A stretch of 64,000 nucleotides of DNA from Gemmiger formicilis (GCF_018784445.1 NZ_WQOH01000100.1:1-64000), one strand, 5' to 3'; shown: positions 36,461 to 45,919, counted from the stretch's first letter. The notes: a model not told the origin generated them from the letters alone. Program-made: numbers and translations.

Positions 36461-37048
36461 ATGTTAGGAATGACCTCTGGGGCAGACTGGCTGATTGCCG
36501 GGCTGGGCAACCCCGAACCGAAATACGACGGCACACGCCACAACGCCGGGTTTGAAGCGCTGGATTATCTGGCCGCTCAGTGGGGGTGCAGCATCACAAA
36601 AGCCAAGTGGCAGGGCCTGTACGGCACCGCCCAGGTGGGGCAGCACAAGGTCGTGCTGCTCAAACCGCTGACCTATATGAACCTCAGCGGCCAGAGCATT
36701 GCCCCCGCTGCAAACTTTTACAAAATCCCCGCTGACCACGTCATCGTCCTGTGCGACGATATCACCCAGGAGCCGGGGCATCTGCGCATCCGGCCCCACG
36801 GCTCGGCGGGCGGGCACAATGGGCTGAAAAGCATCATTGCCAGCCTGGACACCGAGAACTTCAACCGCATCCGCATCGGCATCGGGGCCAAGCCAAACCC
36901 GCAGTACGATCTGGCCGCCTGGGTGCTGGGCAAGCTGCCCCCCGCGGACCGCAAAGCCATGACCGACCGCTACCCGGACATTGAGGACGCCTGCAAGCTG
37001 CTGATGGACGGCAATTTGCAGTACGCCCAAAACAAGTTCAACCACTAA
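36461..37048 (+). CDS. pth: Peptidyl-tRNA hydrolase
   Basis: 195 residues, full length. Motifs: AGLGNPEPKYDGTRHNAGF, with catalytic His27 and Asn17; LLKPLTYMNLSG; CDDI; and the HNGLKSI lid segment. It releases tRNA from stalled peptidyl-tRNA and is essential. AAAGGA lies six bases before the ATG. The 66 bp before it hold only a GC-rich partial hairpin. It is followed at 14 bp by the SH3 protein and then mfd, so the three are likely one operon with the GlmU-like gene. Confidence 0.97.
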   Translation: MLGMTSGADWLIAGLGNPEPKYDGTRHNAGFEALDYLAAQWGCSITKAKWQGLYGTAQVGQHKVVLLKPLTYMNLSGQSIAPAANFYKIPADHVIVLCDDITQEPGHLRIRPHGSAGGHNGLKSIIASLDTENFNRIRIGIGAKPNPQYDLAAWVLGKLPPADRKAMTDRYPDIEDACKLLMDGNLQYAQNKFNH

Positions 37049-37062
37049 GGGGACGTTTAACC

Positions 37063-37590
37063 ATGAGTGAATTACGCAAAAAAGCCATGACCCGCCTGGC
37101 CATCTGTGCGGTGGCCCTGGTTGCCAGCATCATTTTCAGTGTGCTGCTGCTCACCGGCACTTTTGACGGCAAGACCGACAGCGGTGACGCGGCCCCTGCG
37201 ACGAGCGACACCACCTCTGCCGCAGCAGGCGTGAATGACCCGACTGCCGACAGCTTCACCGCAGAGGCCACCGGCGACACCGCCGAACCCCCTGCCGAGG
37301 AGCAGCCCGCTGAGCCTGAGCCTACCCCGGAGCCGACCCCCGTGCCCACCTTTGACGGCCTGAGCGTGCAGCCCACCACCTATTACAATGAGGGCGAGCA
37401 GCCCAGCTACACCACCCCCGGTGATTCCGGCATGAACCTGCGTGCAGGCCCCGGCACCGACTACGACAAAGTGACCAGCGTGCCCGCCGGGACCGGCGTG
37501 ACCGCCCTGGGCACCAACGAGGACGGCAGCTGGGTCGTGGTCAACTACGACGGCAAATACGGCTGGCTCAAGACCGAATTTTTGAGCTGA
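37063..37590 (+). CDS. Membrane-anchored SH3b-domain protein
   Basis: 175 residues: a short cytosolic start, one membrane helix (about 12-32), an Ala/Thr/Glu/Pro-rich stalk (35-105), and a bacterial SH3 domain at the C-terminus (GMNLRAGPGTDYDKV, WVVVNYDGKYGWL). SH3b domains bind peptidoglycan or its peptides. No enzymatic domain is present. It replaces the Fin gene that lies between pth and mfd in Bacillus. Ends six bases before mfd. Confidence 0.85.
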   Translation: MSELRKKAMTRLAICAVALVASIIFSVLLLTGTFDGKTDSGDAAPATSDTTSAAAGVNDPTADSFTAEATGDTAEPPAEEQPAEPEPTPEPTPVPTFDGLSVQPTTYYNEGEQPSYTTPGDSGMNLRAGPGTDYDKVTSVPAGTGVTALGTNEDGSWVVVNYDGKYGWLKTEFLS

Positions 37591-37596
37591 TAAGCT

Positions 37597-40500
37597 ATGT
37601 TCAACGCACTTTTTACCAAAACCGAAGAATACGCAAAACTGGCGCAGGCGCTCGGGGGACCGGGGGCTTGCGCCTTATTTGGCATTCCCGGGGCAGGGCG
37701 GGCGCTGGTCTACGCCGCGCTTTCCCAGGCACTGGACAGGCCGCTCTGCATCGTGACCCCCGGCGAGGCCGAGGCCACCCGCTTTGCGGGCGACCTGAAC
37801 GCGCTGGGCGTGGCGGCGGCGGTGTTCCCCGCCCGCGACTATGTGCTGCGCCCCATTGAGGGTACAGCCCGCGAGTACGAGTACCGCCGCCTGGCCGTGC
37901 TGGGCGATCTGGTCGGTGGCCGTCTGCAGGCCGTCTGTGTGCCGGACGAGGGGCTGACCCAGTACACGACGCCCCGGGCCGAGTTCTGCGCCAACACCCG
38001 CACGCTGCACCCCGGCGATACCCTGCCCCGCGCCGACCTGACGGCGCTGCTCTACGGCGCAGGCTACACCCGGCGCGACCAGGTGGACGGGCCGGGCCAG
38101 TTTTCCATCCGCGGCGACATTGTGGATATCTACGCGCCCGATATGAAACAACCCGCGCGTCTCGAGTTCTGGGGCGACGAGATCGACACGATGCACAGCT
38201 TTGACCTGGCCACCCAGCGCCGGGATGAACCAATCGAAAAAATCTACGTCTCCCCCGCCCGGGAGGTACTGTTCGGTTTGCCCGGCGAGGCCGCCGAGCT
38301 GATCCGCGCGACCATCAAAAAAGCCCGCGGCAAGCGGCGCACTGCACTGGAAAGCTGCACGGCCAGCGACCTGGCCCAGCTGGACGGCGGCGCGATGCCG
38401 GTGAACATGGACAAATATCTGTCGCTGCGCTACCCCGAGCCTGCAACGATTTTTGACTATTTCGACGACCCGCTTCTGATTCTGGAAGAACCCGCGTCCC
38501 TGCGGGAGGCCGAACGTGCCACCGTCTACCGCCGCAGCGAGGAGTTTTCCGCCCTGCTGGAGGACGGCGTGCTGGCCCCCGGGCTGGATAAGCTCTACGC
38601 CGAGAGCAGCTGGCTCTGGACGCAGACGAGTACCCACCGTACGCTCTGTGCCGAGAATTTTGCCCGCAGTATGCCCGATGTGCCCTTGAAAGCCATCGTC
38701 AACGCGCCCGCCCACACGCTGCCCACCTGGGGCGGCGAGGTTGCAGCACTGCTGGAGGACATCCAGCCGCTTTGCAGCGGCGGCGCGGCAGTCACGATCA
38801 TGGCTGGCACGCCCCGCGCGGCGGCGGGCCTGGCAGCGGACCTGCGCACCAAGGGGCTGAACGTCACCACCGACGCGGAGGCCGATCCATCCGCCGGGAT
38901 GGTGCAGATCCTGCCGGGGCAGCTCTCCGCCGGGTGCAGCCTGCCCTTTGCCAAGTTCGCACTCTTCACGGCGCGGGCCTTCGGCGTGAGCGGCGCACAG
39001 AAAAAGAAAAAGCGCAGCAAAGATGCGCTGAACAGTCTGAGCGAAATCTCGGTGGGCGACCTGGTCGTACACCAGAACCACGGCATTGGCCGGTATGCGG
39101 GCATCCAGCGGATGGCCGTGCAGGGCGTCACCAAAGATTACCTGCGCATTGAGTACGACAAAAAGGACGTGCTCTATGTGCCTGTTACCCAGCTGGATCT
39201 GCTGTCCCGCTACACCGCACCGGGCGACAGCGACAATGTGAAGTTGAGCCGCCTGGGCGGCAATGACTGGGCCAAGACCCGCAAAAAGGTCAAGGCCGCC
39301 ACGGAGCTGATGGCGAAAGAGCTGATTGAGCTGTACGCCCGCCGCAAGCAGGCCCACGGCTACGCCTTCCCTTCCGACGACACCTGGCAGGGCGATTTTG
39401 AACAGCGCTTTGCCTACGAGGAAACGCCCGACCAGCTGACCTGCGCGGCGGACATCAAGCACGATATGGAGGAGCCGTGGCCGATGGACCGCCTGCTCTG
39501 CGGCGATGTCGGCGTCGGCAAAACCGAGGTTGCGCTGCGGGCGGCGTTCAAGTGCGTGATGGGCGGCAAGCAGTGCGCCATCCTTGCCCCCACCACAATT
39601 TTGGCGTGGCAGCACTTTAACACGGCGCTGACCCGGATGGAGTCCTTCCCCATCCGTATCGGGCTGTTGTCCCGCTACCGCACGCCGAAGGAGCAAAAAG
39701 AGACGCTGCGCGGTTTAAAAGACGGCACGGTGGATATCGTTGTGGGCACGCACCGGCTGCTGTCCAACGATGTAAAGTTCCACGATCTTGGCCTTGTCAT
39801 CATCGACGAGGAGCAGCGCTTCGGCGTCAAGCATAAAGAGAAACTCAAAGAAAACTTCATCGGTGTCGATATGCTGACCCTGTCGGCCACGCCGATCCCC
39901 CGCACGCTGAACATGGCGCTGTCCGGCATCCGCGATATGTCCACGATTGAACAGCCGCCGTTCGAGCGTCAGCCCATCGAGACTTATGTGCTGGAATACG
40001 ACGAGGGCATCGTCTCGGAGGCCATTCGCAAAGAGCTGGCCCGCGGCGGGCAGGTCTACTACCTGCACAACCGTGTGGATACCATCGACGAGTGCGCGGC
40101 CCGCATCGGCAAGCTGATACCGGGCGCGCGCATCGGCATTGCCCACGGCAAGATGACGGAAGAACAGATTTCGTCGGTGTGGCAGCAATTACTGGACAAT
40201 GAGATCGATGTTCTTGTCTGCACAACGCTGATCGAGACCGGCGTCGATGTGCGCAACTGCAACACGCTGATCATTGAGAATGCAGACCGGATGGGCCTGT
40301 CGCAGCTGTACCAGATACGCGGCCGCGTGGGACGTTCCTCCCGCAAGGCGTATGCGTATTTCACGTTTACGCGCGATAAAGTGCTGACAGAAATTGCCGC
40401 CAAGCGGCTTTCGGCCATCCGGGAGTTCACCTCCTTCGGCTCGGGCTTCCGCATCGCTATGCGCGATTTGCAGATACGCGGTGCGGGCAGCCTTTTGGGC

Positions 40501-41037
40501 CACAGCCAGCACGGCCATATGGAGGCCGTGGGCTACGATCTGTACGTAAAGATGCTGGGCCAGGCCATTGCCACGGCCCGCGGCGAGGCCCCGGCCCCGG
40601 ACAAGAGCGACTGCCTTGTGGATATCACGGTGGACGCCTTCCTGCCGGAGGACTACATTCCGGACGCCGCCGGGCGCATCGAGGCCTACAAGCGCATTGC
40701 GGCCATCGAGACGACCACCGACGCAGAGGATGTGCTGGACGAACTCATCGACCGTTACGGCAGCCCGCCCAAGAGCGTGCAGGGGTTGGTGGATGTATCT
40801 CTCATCCGCGTGACGGCGGCCCGCGTTGGCATTGCGGAGATCGTACAGCGCGGCGACCAGCTGATCTTGTATAGTGATATCGTCGGTCCGCGCCAGTTGG
40901 AGCAGGTCATGGCGCAGTACCCGCACCGGGTCCTGTACAACGCCCTGGGCCGCCCCTATTTCAGCCTGCGTGTCCAGAAGGGCGAGAACCCGCTGGTACT
41001 GCTGCGGGATGTGGTCACGCTGCTGCCGGGGGCATGA
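37597..41037 (+). CDS. mfd: Transcription-repair coupling factor Mfd
   Basis: 1146 residues, standard length. A UvrB-like N-terminal half, the RNA polymerase interaction domain starting VVHQNHGIGRYAGI (about residue 487), a RecG-like translocase with Walker A GDVGVGKTE (about 637) and DEEQRFG (about 735), motif VI QIRGRVGRSSR, and the C-terminal TRCF domain. It removes RNA polymerase stalled at lesions and recruits UvrA. It ends with a strong terminator at 41108-41142. The complementary strand holds long open frames that are GC-driven shadows. Confidence 0.97.
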   Translation: MFNALFTKTEEYAKLAQALGGPGACALFGIPGAGRALVYAALSQALDRPLCIVTPGEAEATRFAGDLNALGVAAAVFPARDYVLRPIEGTAREYEYRRLAVLGDLVGGRLQAVCVPDEGLTQYTTPRAEFCANTRTLHPGDTLPRADLTALLYGAGYTRRDQVDGPGQFSIRGDIVDIYAPDMKQPARLEFWGDEIDTMHSFDLATQRRDEPIEKIYVSPAREVLFGLPGEAAELIRATIKKARGKRRTALESCTASDLAQLDGGAMPVNMDKYLSLRYPEPATIFDYFDDPLLILEEPASLREAERATVYRRSEEFSALLEDGVLAPGLDKLYAESSWLWTQTSTHRTLCAENFARSMPDVPLKAIVNAPAHTLPTWGGEVAALLEDIQPLCSGGAAVTIMAGTPRAAAGLAADLRTKGLNVTTDAEADPSAGMVQILPGQLSAGCSLPFAKFALFTARAFGVSGAQKKKKRSKDALNSLSEISVGDLVVHQNHGIGRYAGIQRMAVQGVTKDYLRIEYDKKDVLYVPVTQLDLLSRYTAPGDSDNVKLSRLGGNDWAKTRKKVKAATELMAKELIELYARRKQAHGYAFPSDDTWQGDFEQRFAYEETPDQLTCAADIKHDMEEPWPMDRLLCGDVGVGKTEVALRAAFKCVMGGKQCAILAPTTILAWQHFNTALTRMESFPIRIGLLSRYRTPKEQKETLRGLKDGTVDIVVGTHRLLSNDVKFHDLGLVIIDEEQRFGVKHKEKLKENFIGVDMLTLSATPIPRTLNMALSGIRDMSTIEQPPFERQPIETYVLEYDEGIVSEAIRKELARGGQVYYLHNRVDTIDECAARIGKLIPGARIGIAHGKMTEEQISSVWQQLLDNEIDVLVCTTLIETGVDVRNCNTLIIENADRMGLSQLYQIRGRVGRSSRKAYAYFTFTRDKVLTEIAAKRLSAIREFTSFGSGFRIAMRDLQIRGAGSLLGHSQHGHMEAVGYDLYVKMLGQAIATARGEAPAPDKSDCLVDITVDAFLPEDYIPDAAGRIEAYKRIAAIETTTDAEDVLDELIDRYGSPPKSVQGLVDVSLIRVTAARVGIAEIVQRGDQLILYSDIVGPRQLEQVMAQYPHRVLYNALGRPYFSLRVQKGENPLVLLRDVVTLLPGA

Positions 41038-41107
41038 GTTTGCGGGGGTTTTATTCCTTTTCTTAAAAGAAAAAGAACCGAAAAGAATTTTAAACAAAAT
41101 AGAAATA

Positions 41108-41149
41108 GCCACGGTTTACAGGCTCGTTCTGTAAACCGTGGCTTATTTT
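41108..41149. terminator. Terminator between convergent mfd and the AI-2E transporter gene
   Basis: Perfect 14-bp arms (41108-41121 and 41129-41142) with a 7-base loop; TTATTTTTT follows on the plus strand and a weaker T-rich stretch on the minus strand. It can serve both genes. Confidence 0.85.
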
Positions 41150-41173
41150 TTGCGGCAAGCGGGCAAAGCCCCT

Positions 41174-42352
41174 TTACTCAAACACGTTTTCCTTATCCTC
41201 GGCCGTTTGTTCCCTTGGGTTGCCCTCAGCGTCGATGCCTCGCTTATCCAGCGTGTAATGCACGAACTCCTGGGCCAGGCCGTAGAGCGTGGCGAACACC
41301 GGCACACCGACGACCATACCGACGATGCCGAACAAATCGCCGCCCACCACGATGGAGAACAAAATCCACAGGGCAGAAATACCGATGGACGAGCCTAAGA
41401 TCTTCGGGCCGATGAAGTTGCCGTCCAGCTGCTGGATGACAAGGATGAGCACACCGAAAATAACCGCCTGGATGGGGTCGACCAGCAGCAGGATAAAGAT
41501 GCTGGGAATTGCGCCGATGAAGGGGCCGAACACCGGGATGATGTTCGTGATGCCGATAAACACACTGATGAGCAGTGCAAAGTCCAGCCGCAGGATCGTC
41601 ATTGCCACAAAGGTGATGACGCCGATGATGGCCGAGTCGATGATCTTGCCGACGAAGAACCCGGTAAAGTTCACGTTGGCGTAATGGCAGATGCGCAGCG
41701 TGTTGTCAGCCGCTTTCTCCGGCAAAAAGGCGTGGGTCAGCGTGCGCAGCTGGTGGAGCAGATGCTCTTTATCCGCCAACATATAGATACTGGCCGCCAC
41801 CGAAGTAAAGATGCCCACAAAGTTGGACGCCACGCTGCCGATGCTGTCCACGATCTGCGGCATGGCGGCGGTCGCCAGGCTGTACACTTCCTTGACCATG
41901 GTCTCAGAATCGTCCAGCATTTTGATAGCCTGCTGCAAGTCGATGCCGTAGCGATCCTGCATCATGACCAGTAGATCCTGCACGCCCTGTATGTAGCTGG
42001 GGAAGTTCGTAAACAGCATGACGATACTGTTCACGATCTGCGGGATGACCAGCCATGCCAGCAGCACGATCAACAGGATCGCCACGGCATAGGCCATCAG
42101 AATAGCAATGCCGCGTGTCTTGTTTTTTTCCTTGAACAGCTTGTGGTAAAAGAATTTCACCATCGGATCCAGGATGTAGGCAATGACCACGCCGCCCGCA
42201 AACGGCGACAGAATCCCGATAAAGAAGCCGATTTTGCCCAGGAAATACCCGAGGTTGTTTAAAATCAGATAAAATGCGATACAGGCCCCGACCACGCAGA
42301 ACCAATCCAATATCGTCTCTGGCTTTTTGGACCAGATATGTTCGTCTTTCAA
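41174..42352 (-). CDS. AI-2E family transporter (copy 1)
   Basis: 392 residues with about eight membrane helices in the usual arrangement: two near the N-terminus, a long soluble loop (about 95-160), then a dense C-terminal block including ISVFIGITNIIPVFGPFIGA and QQLDGNFIGPKILG, the signature region of the family. Members were named for autoinducer-2 export, but many move ions such as Na+; the substrate here is unknown. The second copy lies 73 bp upstream and is about as long; both share the TNI(I/V)PV(F/L)GPF(I/L)GA motif. Confidence 0.88.
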   Translation of the reverse strand: MKDEHIWSKKPETILDWFCVVGACIAFYLILNNLGYFLGKIGFFIGILSPFAGGVVIAYILDPMVKFFYHKLFKEKNKTRGIAILMAYAVAILLIVLLAWLVIPQIVNSIVMLFTNFPSYIQGVQDLLVMMQDRYGIDLQQAIKMLDDSETMVKEVYSLATAAMPQIVDSIGSVASNFVGIFTSVAASIYMLADKEHLLHQLRTLTHAFLPEKAADNTLRICHYANVNFTGFFVGKIIDSAIIGVITFVAMTILRLDFALLISVFIGITNIIPVFGPFIGAIPSIFILLLVDPIQAVIFGVLILVIQQLDGNFIGPKILGSSIGISALWILFSIVVGGDLFGIVGMVVGVPVFATLYGLAQEFVHYTLDKRGIDAEGNPREQTAEDKENVFE

Positions 42353-42377
42353 GCGCTCCGCCCCTTTTTATACCATA

Positions 42378-42447
42378 TTAGTAGTATTGTAAGCGCTGCG
42401 GGCGTACATTGCAAGAGATAACCTGTTAATTTTGTGTGTCCATGGGC
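42378..42447. repeat. Intergenic direct repeat, copy A (between AI-2E copies 1 and 2)
   Basis: About 70 bp beginning TTAGTAGTATTGTAAGCGCT recur at 43638-43708 with few changes. The repeat includes the last codons of the AI-2E gene, so it marks the unit of a tandem duplication. Confidence 0.8.
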
Positions 42448-43583
42448 GGGAAATCCCGGTCGAGGGCATCTGCGTCCAGGCCGCGGGCTGCCAGCCCGGC
42501 CCCCACTGCCTGCTTGAGCAGTGCCGCCACCACGGCCAGCGTGGGCACGCCCAGCGCCATGCCCGGGATGCCAAACCAAGCACCGCCCACCACAATGGCC
42601 AGCAGCACACCCAGCCCCGGCAGACCGGTGGCCCCGCCCAGGATGCGCGGCGCAATGAAGTTGCCGTCCACCTGCTGCACTACCAAAATGATAATGGCAA
42701 ATTCTGCCGCTTTCCAGGGCGATTCCAGCAGCAGGATGACAATACCCGGCACCGCGCCGAGGAACGGCCCCAGCACCGGCACAATGTTCGTCACGCCCAC
42801 CAGCACTGCCAGCAACGGGGCGTACTCCAGCCCAAAAATCGACATGAGGGCGAAGGTTTCCCCGCCCACCAGCAGGGCATCCACAAGCTGCCCGCCCAGA
42901 TAGCCGCTGAAGATCCGGTTTGCCAGTGTGCATACAGCCAGCACACTGCCCGCCGCCCGGGGCGGCAGCGCTGCCCGCAGGCAGGTGTGCGCGGCGTGCA
43001 GCAGATTTTCTTTGCCGGAGAGCAGGTAGATACTGACCGCCAGCGCCACAAAGGCATTGGCGGCGGCGCCTGCAGCATCCCCCGCCGCGCGGGCCGCCGC
43101 CTGGGCCGCCTGGCGGGAGAGCGACGCGAACCAGCCTTGCAGCTCACTCCCCACGGCCTGCACCAGCTGTTCCGCCGTAGCCATGTCGATGCCGAAGGTC
43201 GCCTGCACCCAGAGCAAGAGTTGACGGATGGTTTCCTCATAGGCGGCCAACCGTCCGGCAAAGGCGGTGATGCTTTGCACCAGCTGGGGCACGACCAACG
43301 CCGCCAGCAGTGCCAGCACGCCGAAGAACAGCGCGTAGCTGGCCCCCATCGCCCAGCCGCGCCGCCCGCCAAACAGTTTTTGTGCAAAAAAGCGCGTAGG
43401 AATGTCGAGCACGTAGGCCAGCACCAGCCCCCAGCCGAAGGGTGCCAGCAGCGCCAGCAGACCGCCCAGCGCCATCAGGGCCGCGGGCAGCCGTGCCACA
43501 GCGGCAAACAGCAGCGCCGTCCCCGCCGCCAGCACCAGCCAATCCCCCATCGTGCTCGGCGGGCGGTCAAAATATTTTTTCAT
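42426..43583 (-). CDS. AI-2E family transporter (copy 2)
   Basis: 385 residues from the ATG at 43583 (GAGGAGG nine bases upstream); a longer frame to 43610 is not needed. Hydrophobic and very Ala-rich, with the family signature VGVTNIVPVLGPFLGAVPG and QQVDGNFIAPRILGG. The N-terminus is MKKYFDRPPS and the C-terminus PPMDTQN; both ends recur in the collapsed third copy at 43686-43730. The GC content is higher than in copy 1, so the two diverged long ago. Confidence 0.87.
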   Translation of the reverse strand: MKKYFDRPPSTMGDWLVLAAGTALLFAAVARLPAALMALGGLLALLAPFGWGLVLAYVLDIPTRFFAQKLFGGRRGWAMGASYALFFGVLALLAALVVPQLVQSITAFAGRLAAYEETIRQLLLWVQATFGIDMATAEQLVQAVGSELQGWFASLSRQAAQAAARAAGDAAGAAANAFVALAVSIYLLSGKENLLHAAHTCLRAALPPRAAGSVLAVCTLANRIFSGYLGGQLVDALLVGGETFALMSIFGLEYAPLLAVLVGVTNIVPVLGPFLGAVPGIVILLLESPWKAAEFAIIILVVQQVDGNFIAPRILGGATGLPGLGVLLAIVVGGAWFGIPGMALGVPTLAVVAALLKQAVGAGLAARGLDADALDRDFPPMDTQN

Positions 43584-43637
43584 TGTGGTTCCTCCTCTTT
43601 TATGCTGCACTGGGTTTACCGCACAATTTGCGGAAAG

Positions 43638-43708
43638 TTAGTAGTATTGTAAGTGCTGCGGGCGTACATTGCAAGCGCTAACCTGTTAATTATATGTGTC
43701 CATGGGTG
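43638..43708. repeat. Intergenic direct repeat, copy B (before AI-2E copy 2)
   Basis: Matches 42378-42447 nearly base for base (TTGTAAGTGCTGCGGGCGTA against TTGTAAGCGCTGCGGGCGTA). A second repeat pair, covering the AI-2E start and its upstream region, joins 43563-43636 to 43712-43786. Confidence 0.8.
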
Positions 43709-43730
43709 GGCGGTCAAAATATTTTTTCAT
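43686..43730 (-). pseudogene. Collapsed third AI-2E copy: 14-codon frame with intact ends
   Basis: The frame reads MKKYFDRPPMDTYN and stops. The first nine residues equal the N-terminus of AI-2E copy 2 and the last ones its C-terminus (PPMDTQN); the body of about 370 codons is absent. The junction falls in CGCCCACCCATGG, where the start and end of the gene share short identity, so deletion by recombination between these short repeats is likely. The upstream region and a ribosome binding site (AAAGGAAAG) are kept. Confidence 0.75.
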
Positions 43731-43796
43731 TGTGGTTTCTTTCCTTTTATGCTACACTGGTTTTACCGCACAATTTACGGAAAGTCGGTGGTTTTC

Positions 43797-44240
43797 ATGA
43801 AAATCCTCGTCAGCGCCTGTCTGCTTGGCGTCGCCTGTAAATATTCCGGCGGCGACAACGTCTGCCCCGCCCTGCTGAATGCCGTGCAGCACAGCGGCCA
43901 TACCTTTATCCCCATCTGCCCCGAGGTCTATGGCGGCCTGCCCACGCCGCGCCCGCCGGCCGAGCGCACCGGGGACTGCGTGCTGACCGAAACCGGCACT
44001 GACGTGACTGCGCAATATCAGCGCGGTGCCGAGGCCGCCTTGCAGCTGGCCCGGCTGACCGGGTGCGAGGCGGCCATCTTAAAAGCCAACAGCCCCAGCT
44101 GCGGCTGCGGCACGATCTACGACGGCACATTCCGGCACCGCAAAATTGCCGGGGATGGGGTGACGGCGGAATTGCTGCAAGCGCACGGGCTTTGCGTTTA
44201 CAACGAGGATAATTTCAGCGAATTATTGCGTTATGTATAG
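43797..44240 (+). CDS. DUF523 family protein
   Basis: 147 residues from the ATG at 43797. KILVSACLLGVACKYSG, ICPEVYGGLPTPRPPAER and LKANSPSCGCGTIYDG are the conserved Cys-bearing motifs of DUF523, an uncharacterised small enzyme-like family common in Firmicutes. The motif Cys residues (SACLLG, SPSCG) may bind metal or act in catalysis. GGTGG precedes the start. Transcribed divergently from the collapsed AI-2E copy; its end is followed by 108 bp containing the nfeD promoter. Confidence 0.85.
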   Translation: MKILVSACLLGVACKYSGGDNVCPALLNAVQHSGHTFIPICPEVYGGLPTPRPPAERTGDCVLTETGTDVTAQYQRGAEAALQLARLTGCEAAILKANSPSCGCGTIYDGTFRHRKIAGDGVTAELLQAHGLCVYNEDNFSELLRYV

Positions 44241-44280
44241 TCTTGCGCAACCATTTACATTTTTACCCCGCAACTAATTC

Positions 44281-44309
44281 TTGACAGCGCAGCGGCAGAA
44301 TGTTAAAGT
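44281..44309 (+). promoter_or_regulatory. Promoter of the NfeD-SPFH operon
   Basis: TTGACA (44281-44286), 17 bp, TAAAGT (44304-44309), about 40 bp before the first gene, which has GAAAGGAG as ribosome binding site. Confidence 0.6.
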
Positions 44310-44348
44310 AGTGATAAATACATTTTTCCTGCCGAAAGGAGTACCGCC

Positions 44349-44798
44349 ATGTGGTTTGATACGATCCTCTGGCTTGTCGCCATTGTTGCTTTTATCGCCG
44401 TGGAAGCCGCCACCACCGCCCTTGTGTCGGTGTGGTTCGCGGTGGGCGCGGCAGCGGCCATGGCAGCGAGCTTTTTCAACATTGGCTTCGGCTGGCAGGC
44501 GCTTGTTTTTGCCGTCGTATCGGCCATTACGCTGGCGCTGATGATTCCCACCCTTGCCAGCCGCCGAGGTGAGCACAAAGCCCCTGTCACCAACGGTTCC
44601 CCGCTGACCATCGGCAAACAGGGCGTTGTGCTGGTGGATATTGAGCCGGGCACCCTCGGCCGCGTGCGGGTGGACGGCCTGGATTGGCAGGCCCGCGCCG
44701 AAACGCCGCTGCCAAAAGGCGAGCGCTGCAAGGTCGTGGCCGTGGACGGTGCCATTCTCATCGTAGTCCCTGTGACCGTCAACGCGGCCGCAGAGTAA
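44349..44798 (+). CDS. NfeD family membrane protein
   Basis: 149 residues. Two or three hydrophobic helices (about 5-27, 30-70) are followed by a C-terminal OB-fold (GKQGVVLVDIEPGTLGRVRV). This is the short NfeD form without the ClpP-like protease. NfeD proteins pair with SPFH proteins, and such a gene follows at 27 bp; together they are thought to organise membrane microdomains. Confidence 0.9.
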   Translation: MWFDTILWLVAIVAFIAVEAATTALVSVWFAVGAAAAMAASFFNIGFGWQALVFAVVSAITLALMIPTLASRRGEHKAPVTNGSPLTIGKQGVVLVDIEPGTLGRVRVDGLDWQARAETPLPKGERCKVVAVDGAILIVVPVTVNAAAE

Positions 44799-44825
44799 GT
44801 TTCAAAAGAAAAAGGAGGAATCCCC

Positions 44826-45719
44826 ATGCTGTTGATTTTTGCCATTCTGCTGATTATTATTCTGGTAGTTTTGGTGCGCTGCATCGTCATTGTTCCCCAG
44901 TCCAACGCCTACGTCACCGAGTGGCTCGGCGTCTATAAGGACACCTGGGGCGCAGGCCTGCACATCCGCACGCCGTTTGTTGAGCGCATCTCCCGCAAAG
45001 TTTCCCTGAAGGAGGAAGCCGCCGACTTCCCCCCGCAGCCCGTCATCACCCGCGACAACGTCACCATGATGATCGACACCGTCGTTTTCTTCCAGGTGTT
45101 TGACGCCAAGATGTACGCCTACGGCGTCAACCGCCCGATCCAGGCCATCGAGAACCTGTCCGCCACGACTCTGCGTGACATCATCGGCTCGATGACGCTG
45201 GACGAGACACTGACCAGCCGCGACCTCATCAACACAAAGATCACCGCCAGCCTGGACGAAGCCACCGACCGCTGGGGCATCAAGGTCAACCGCGTTGAGC
45301 TGAAAAACATCGAGCCTCCGGTGGAAATCCGCCAGGCTATGGAAAAGCAGATGAAGGCCGACCGCGAGAAGCGCGCCTCGATCCTGCTGGCCGAGGGCGA
45401 AAAGCAGGCCGCCATCACCCGTGCCGAGGGCGAAAAGGAGTCCGCCATCCTGCGCGCCGAGGCTGTCAAGCAGCAGCGCATCCGCGAGGCCGAAGGTGAA
45501 GCCGAGGCCCTGCTGACCGTGCAGAAAGCTCAGGCCGACGCCATCCGCATGATCAACGAGGCGAACCCTAACCACAACTACCTGGCCCTGCGCAGCATGG
45601 AAGCCATGGAGAAGGTTGCCGACGGCAAGGCCACGAAGCTGATCGTGCCCAGCGATATGCAGAACCTGGCCGCCACCGTCTCCGCCATCAAGGAGATTTC
45701 CGGCGAAGTGACCGAATAA
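44826..45719 (+). CDS. SPFH/band 7 membrane scaffold protein
   Basis: 297 residues. An N-terminal membrane helix (2-21), the band 7 domain (IVPQSNAYVTEWLGVYKDTW through VELKNIEPP) and a long charged coiled coil (about 165-235, ADREKRASILLAEGEKQAAI) with a flexible tail. It resembles paraslipin/QmcA proteins that oligomerise on the membrane. AAAGGAGGAATCCCC precedes the ATG. Partner of the NfeD protein upstream; a terminator follows. Confidence 0.93.
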   Translation: MLLIFAILLIIILVVLVRCIVIVPQSNAYVTEWLGVYKDTWGAGLHIRTPFVERISRKVSLKEEAADFPPQPVITRDNVTMMIDTVVFFQVFDAKMYAYGVNRPIQAIENLSATTLRDIIGSMTLDETLTSRDLINTKITASLDEATDRWGIKVNRVELKNIEPPVEIRQAMEKQMKADREKRASILLAEGEKQAAITRAEGEKESAILRAEAVKQQRIREAEGEAEALLTVQKAQADAIRMINEANPNHNYLALRSMEAMEKVADGKATKLIVPSDMQNLAATVSAIKEISGEVTE

Positions 45720-45739
45720 AATTCAGCATTCTGTTTTCC

Positions 45740-45775
45740 CTGCCCGCGGTGTTTTGCCGCGGGCAGCTTTTGTTG
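45740..45775 (+). terminator. Terminator after the SPFH gene
   Basis: CTGCCCGCGG and CCGCGGGCAG (45740-45749 and 45757-45766) with loop TGTTTTG, then CTTTTGTTG. Confidence 0.7.
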
Positions 45776-45828
45776 TGGTGGTCGATGCACGCATCCGCCC
45801 TGCACAGTAAAAATCCCACCAAATCTTC

Positions 45829-45857
45829 TTGCGTTTTCCACAAAATCAGGTTATAAT
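45829..45857 (+). promoter_or_regulatory. Promoter of the cytidylate kinase-like gene
   Basis: TTGCGT (45829-45834), 17 bp, TATAAT (45852-45857), about 60 bp before the start. Confidence 0.6.
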
Positions 45858-45919
45858 ATAAGCAGATTAGTATGCCATTTTGCGCAAACTATACAAAAAT
45901 AATTGTGAGGTGTATCAGT

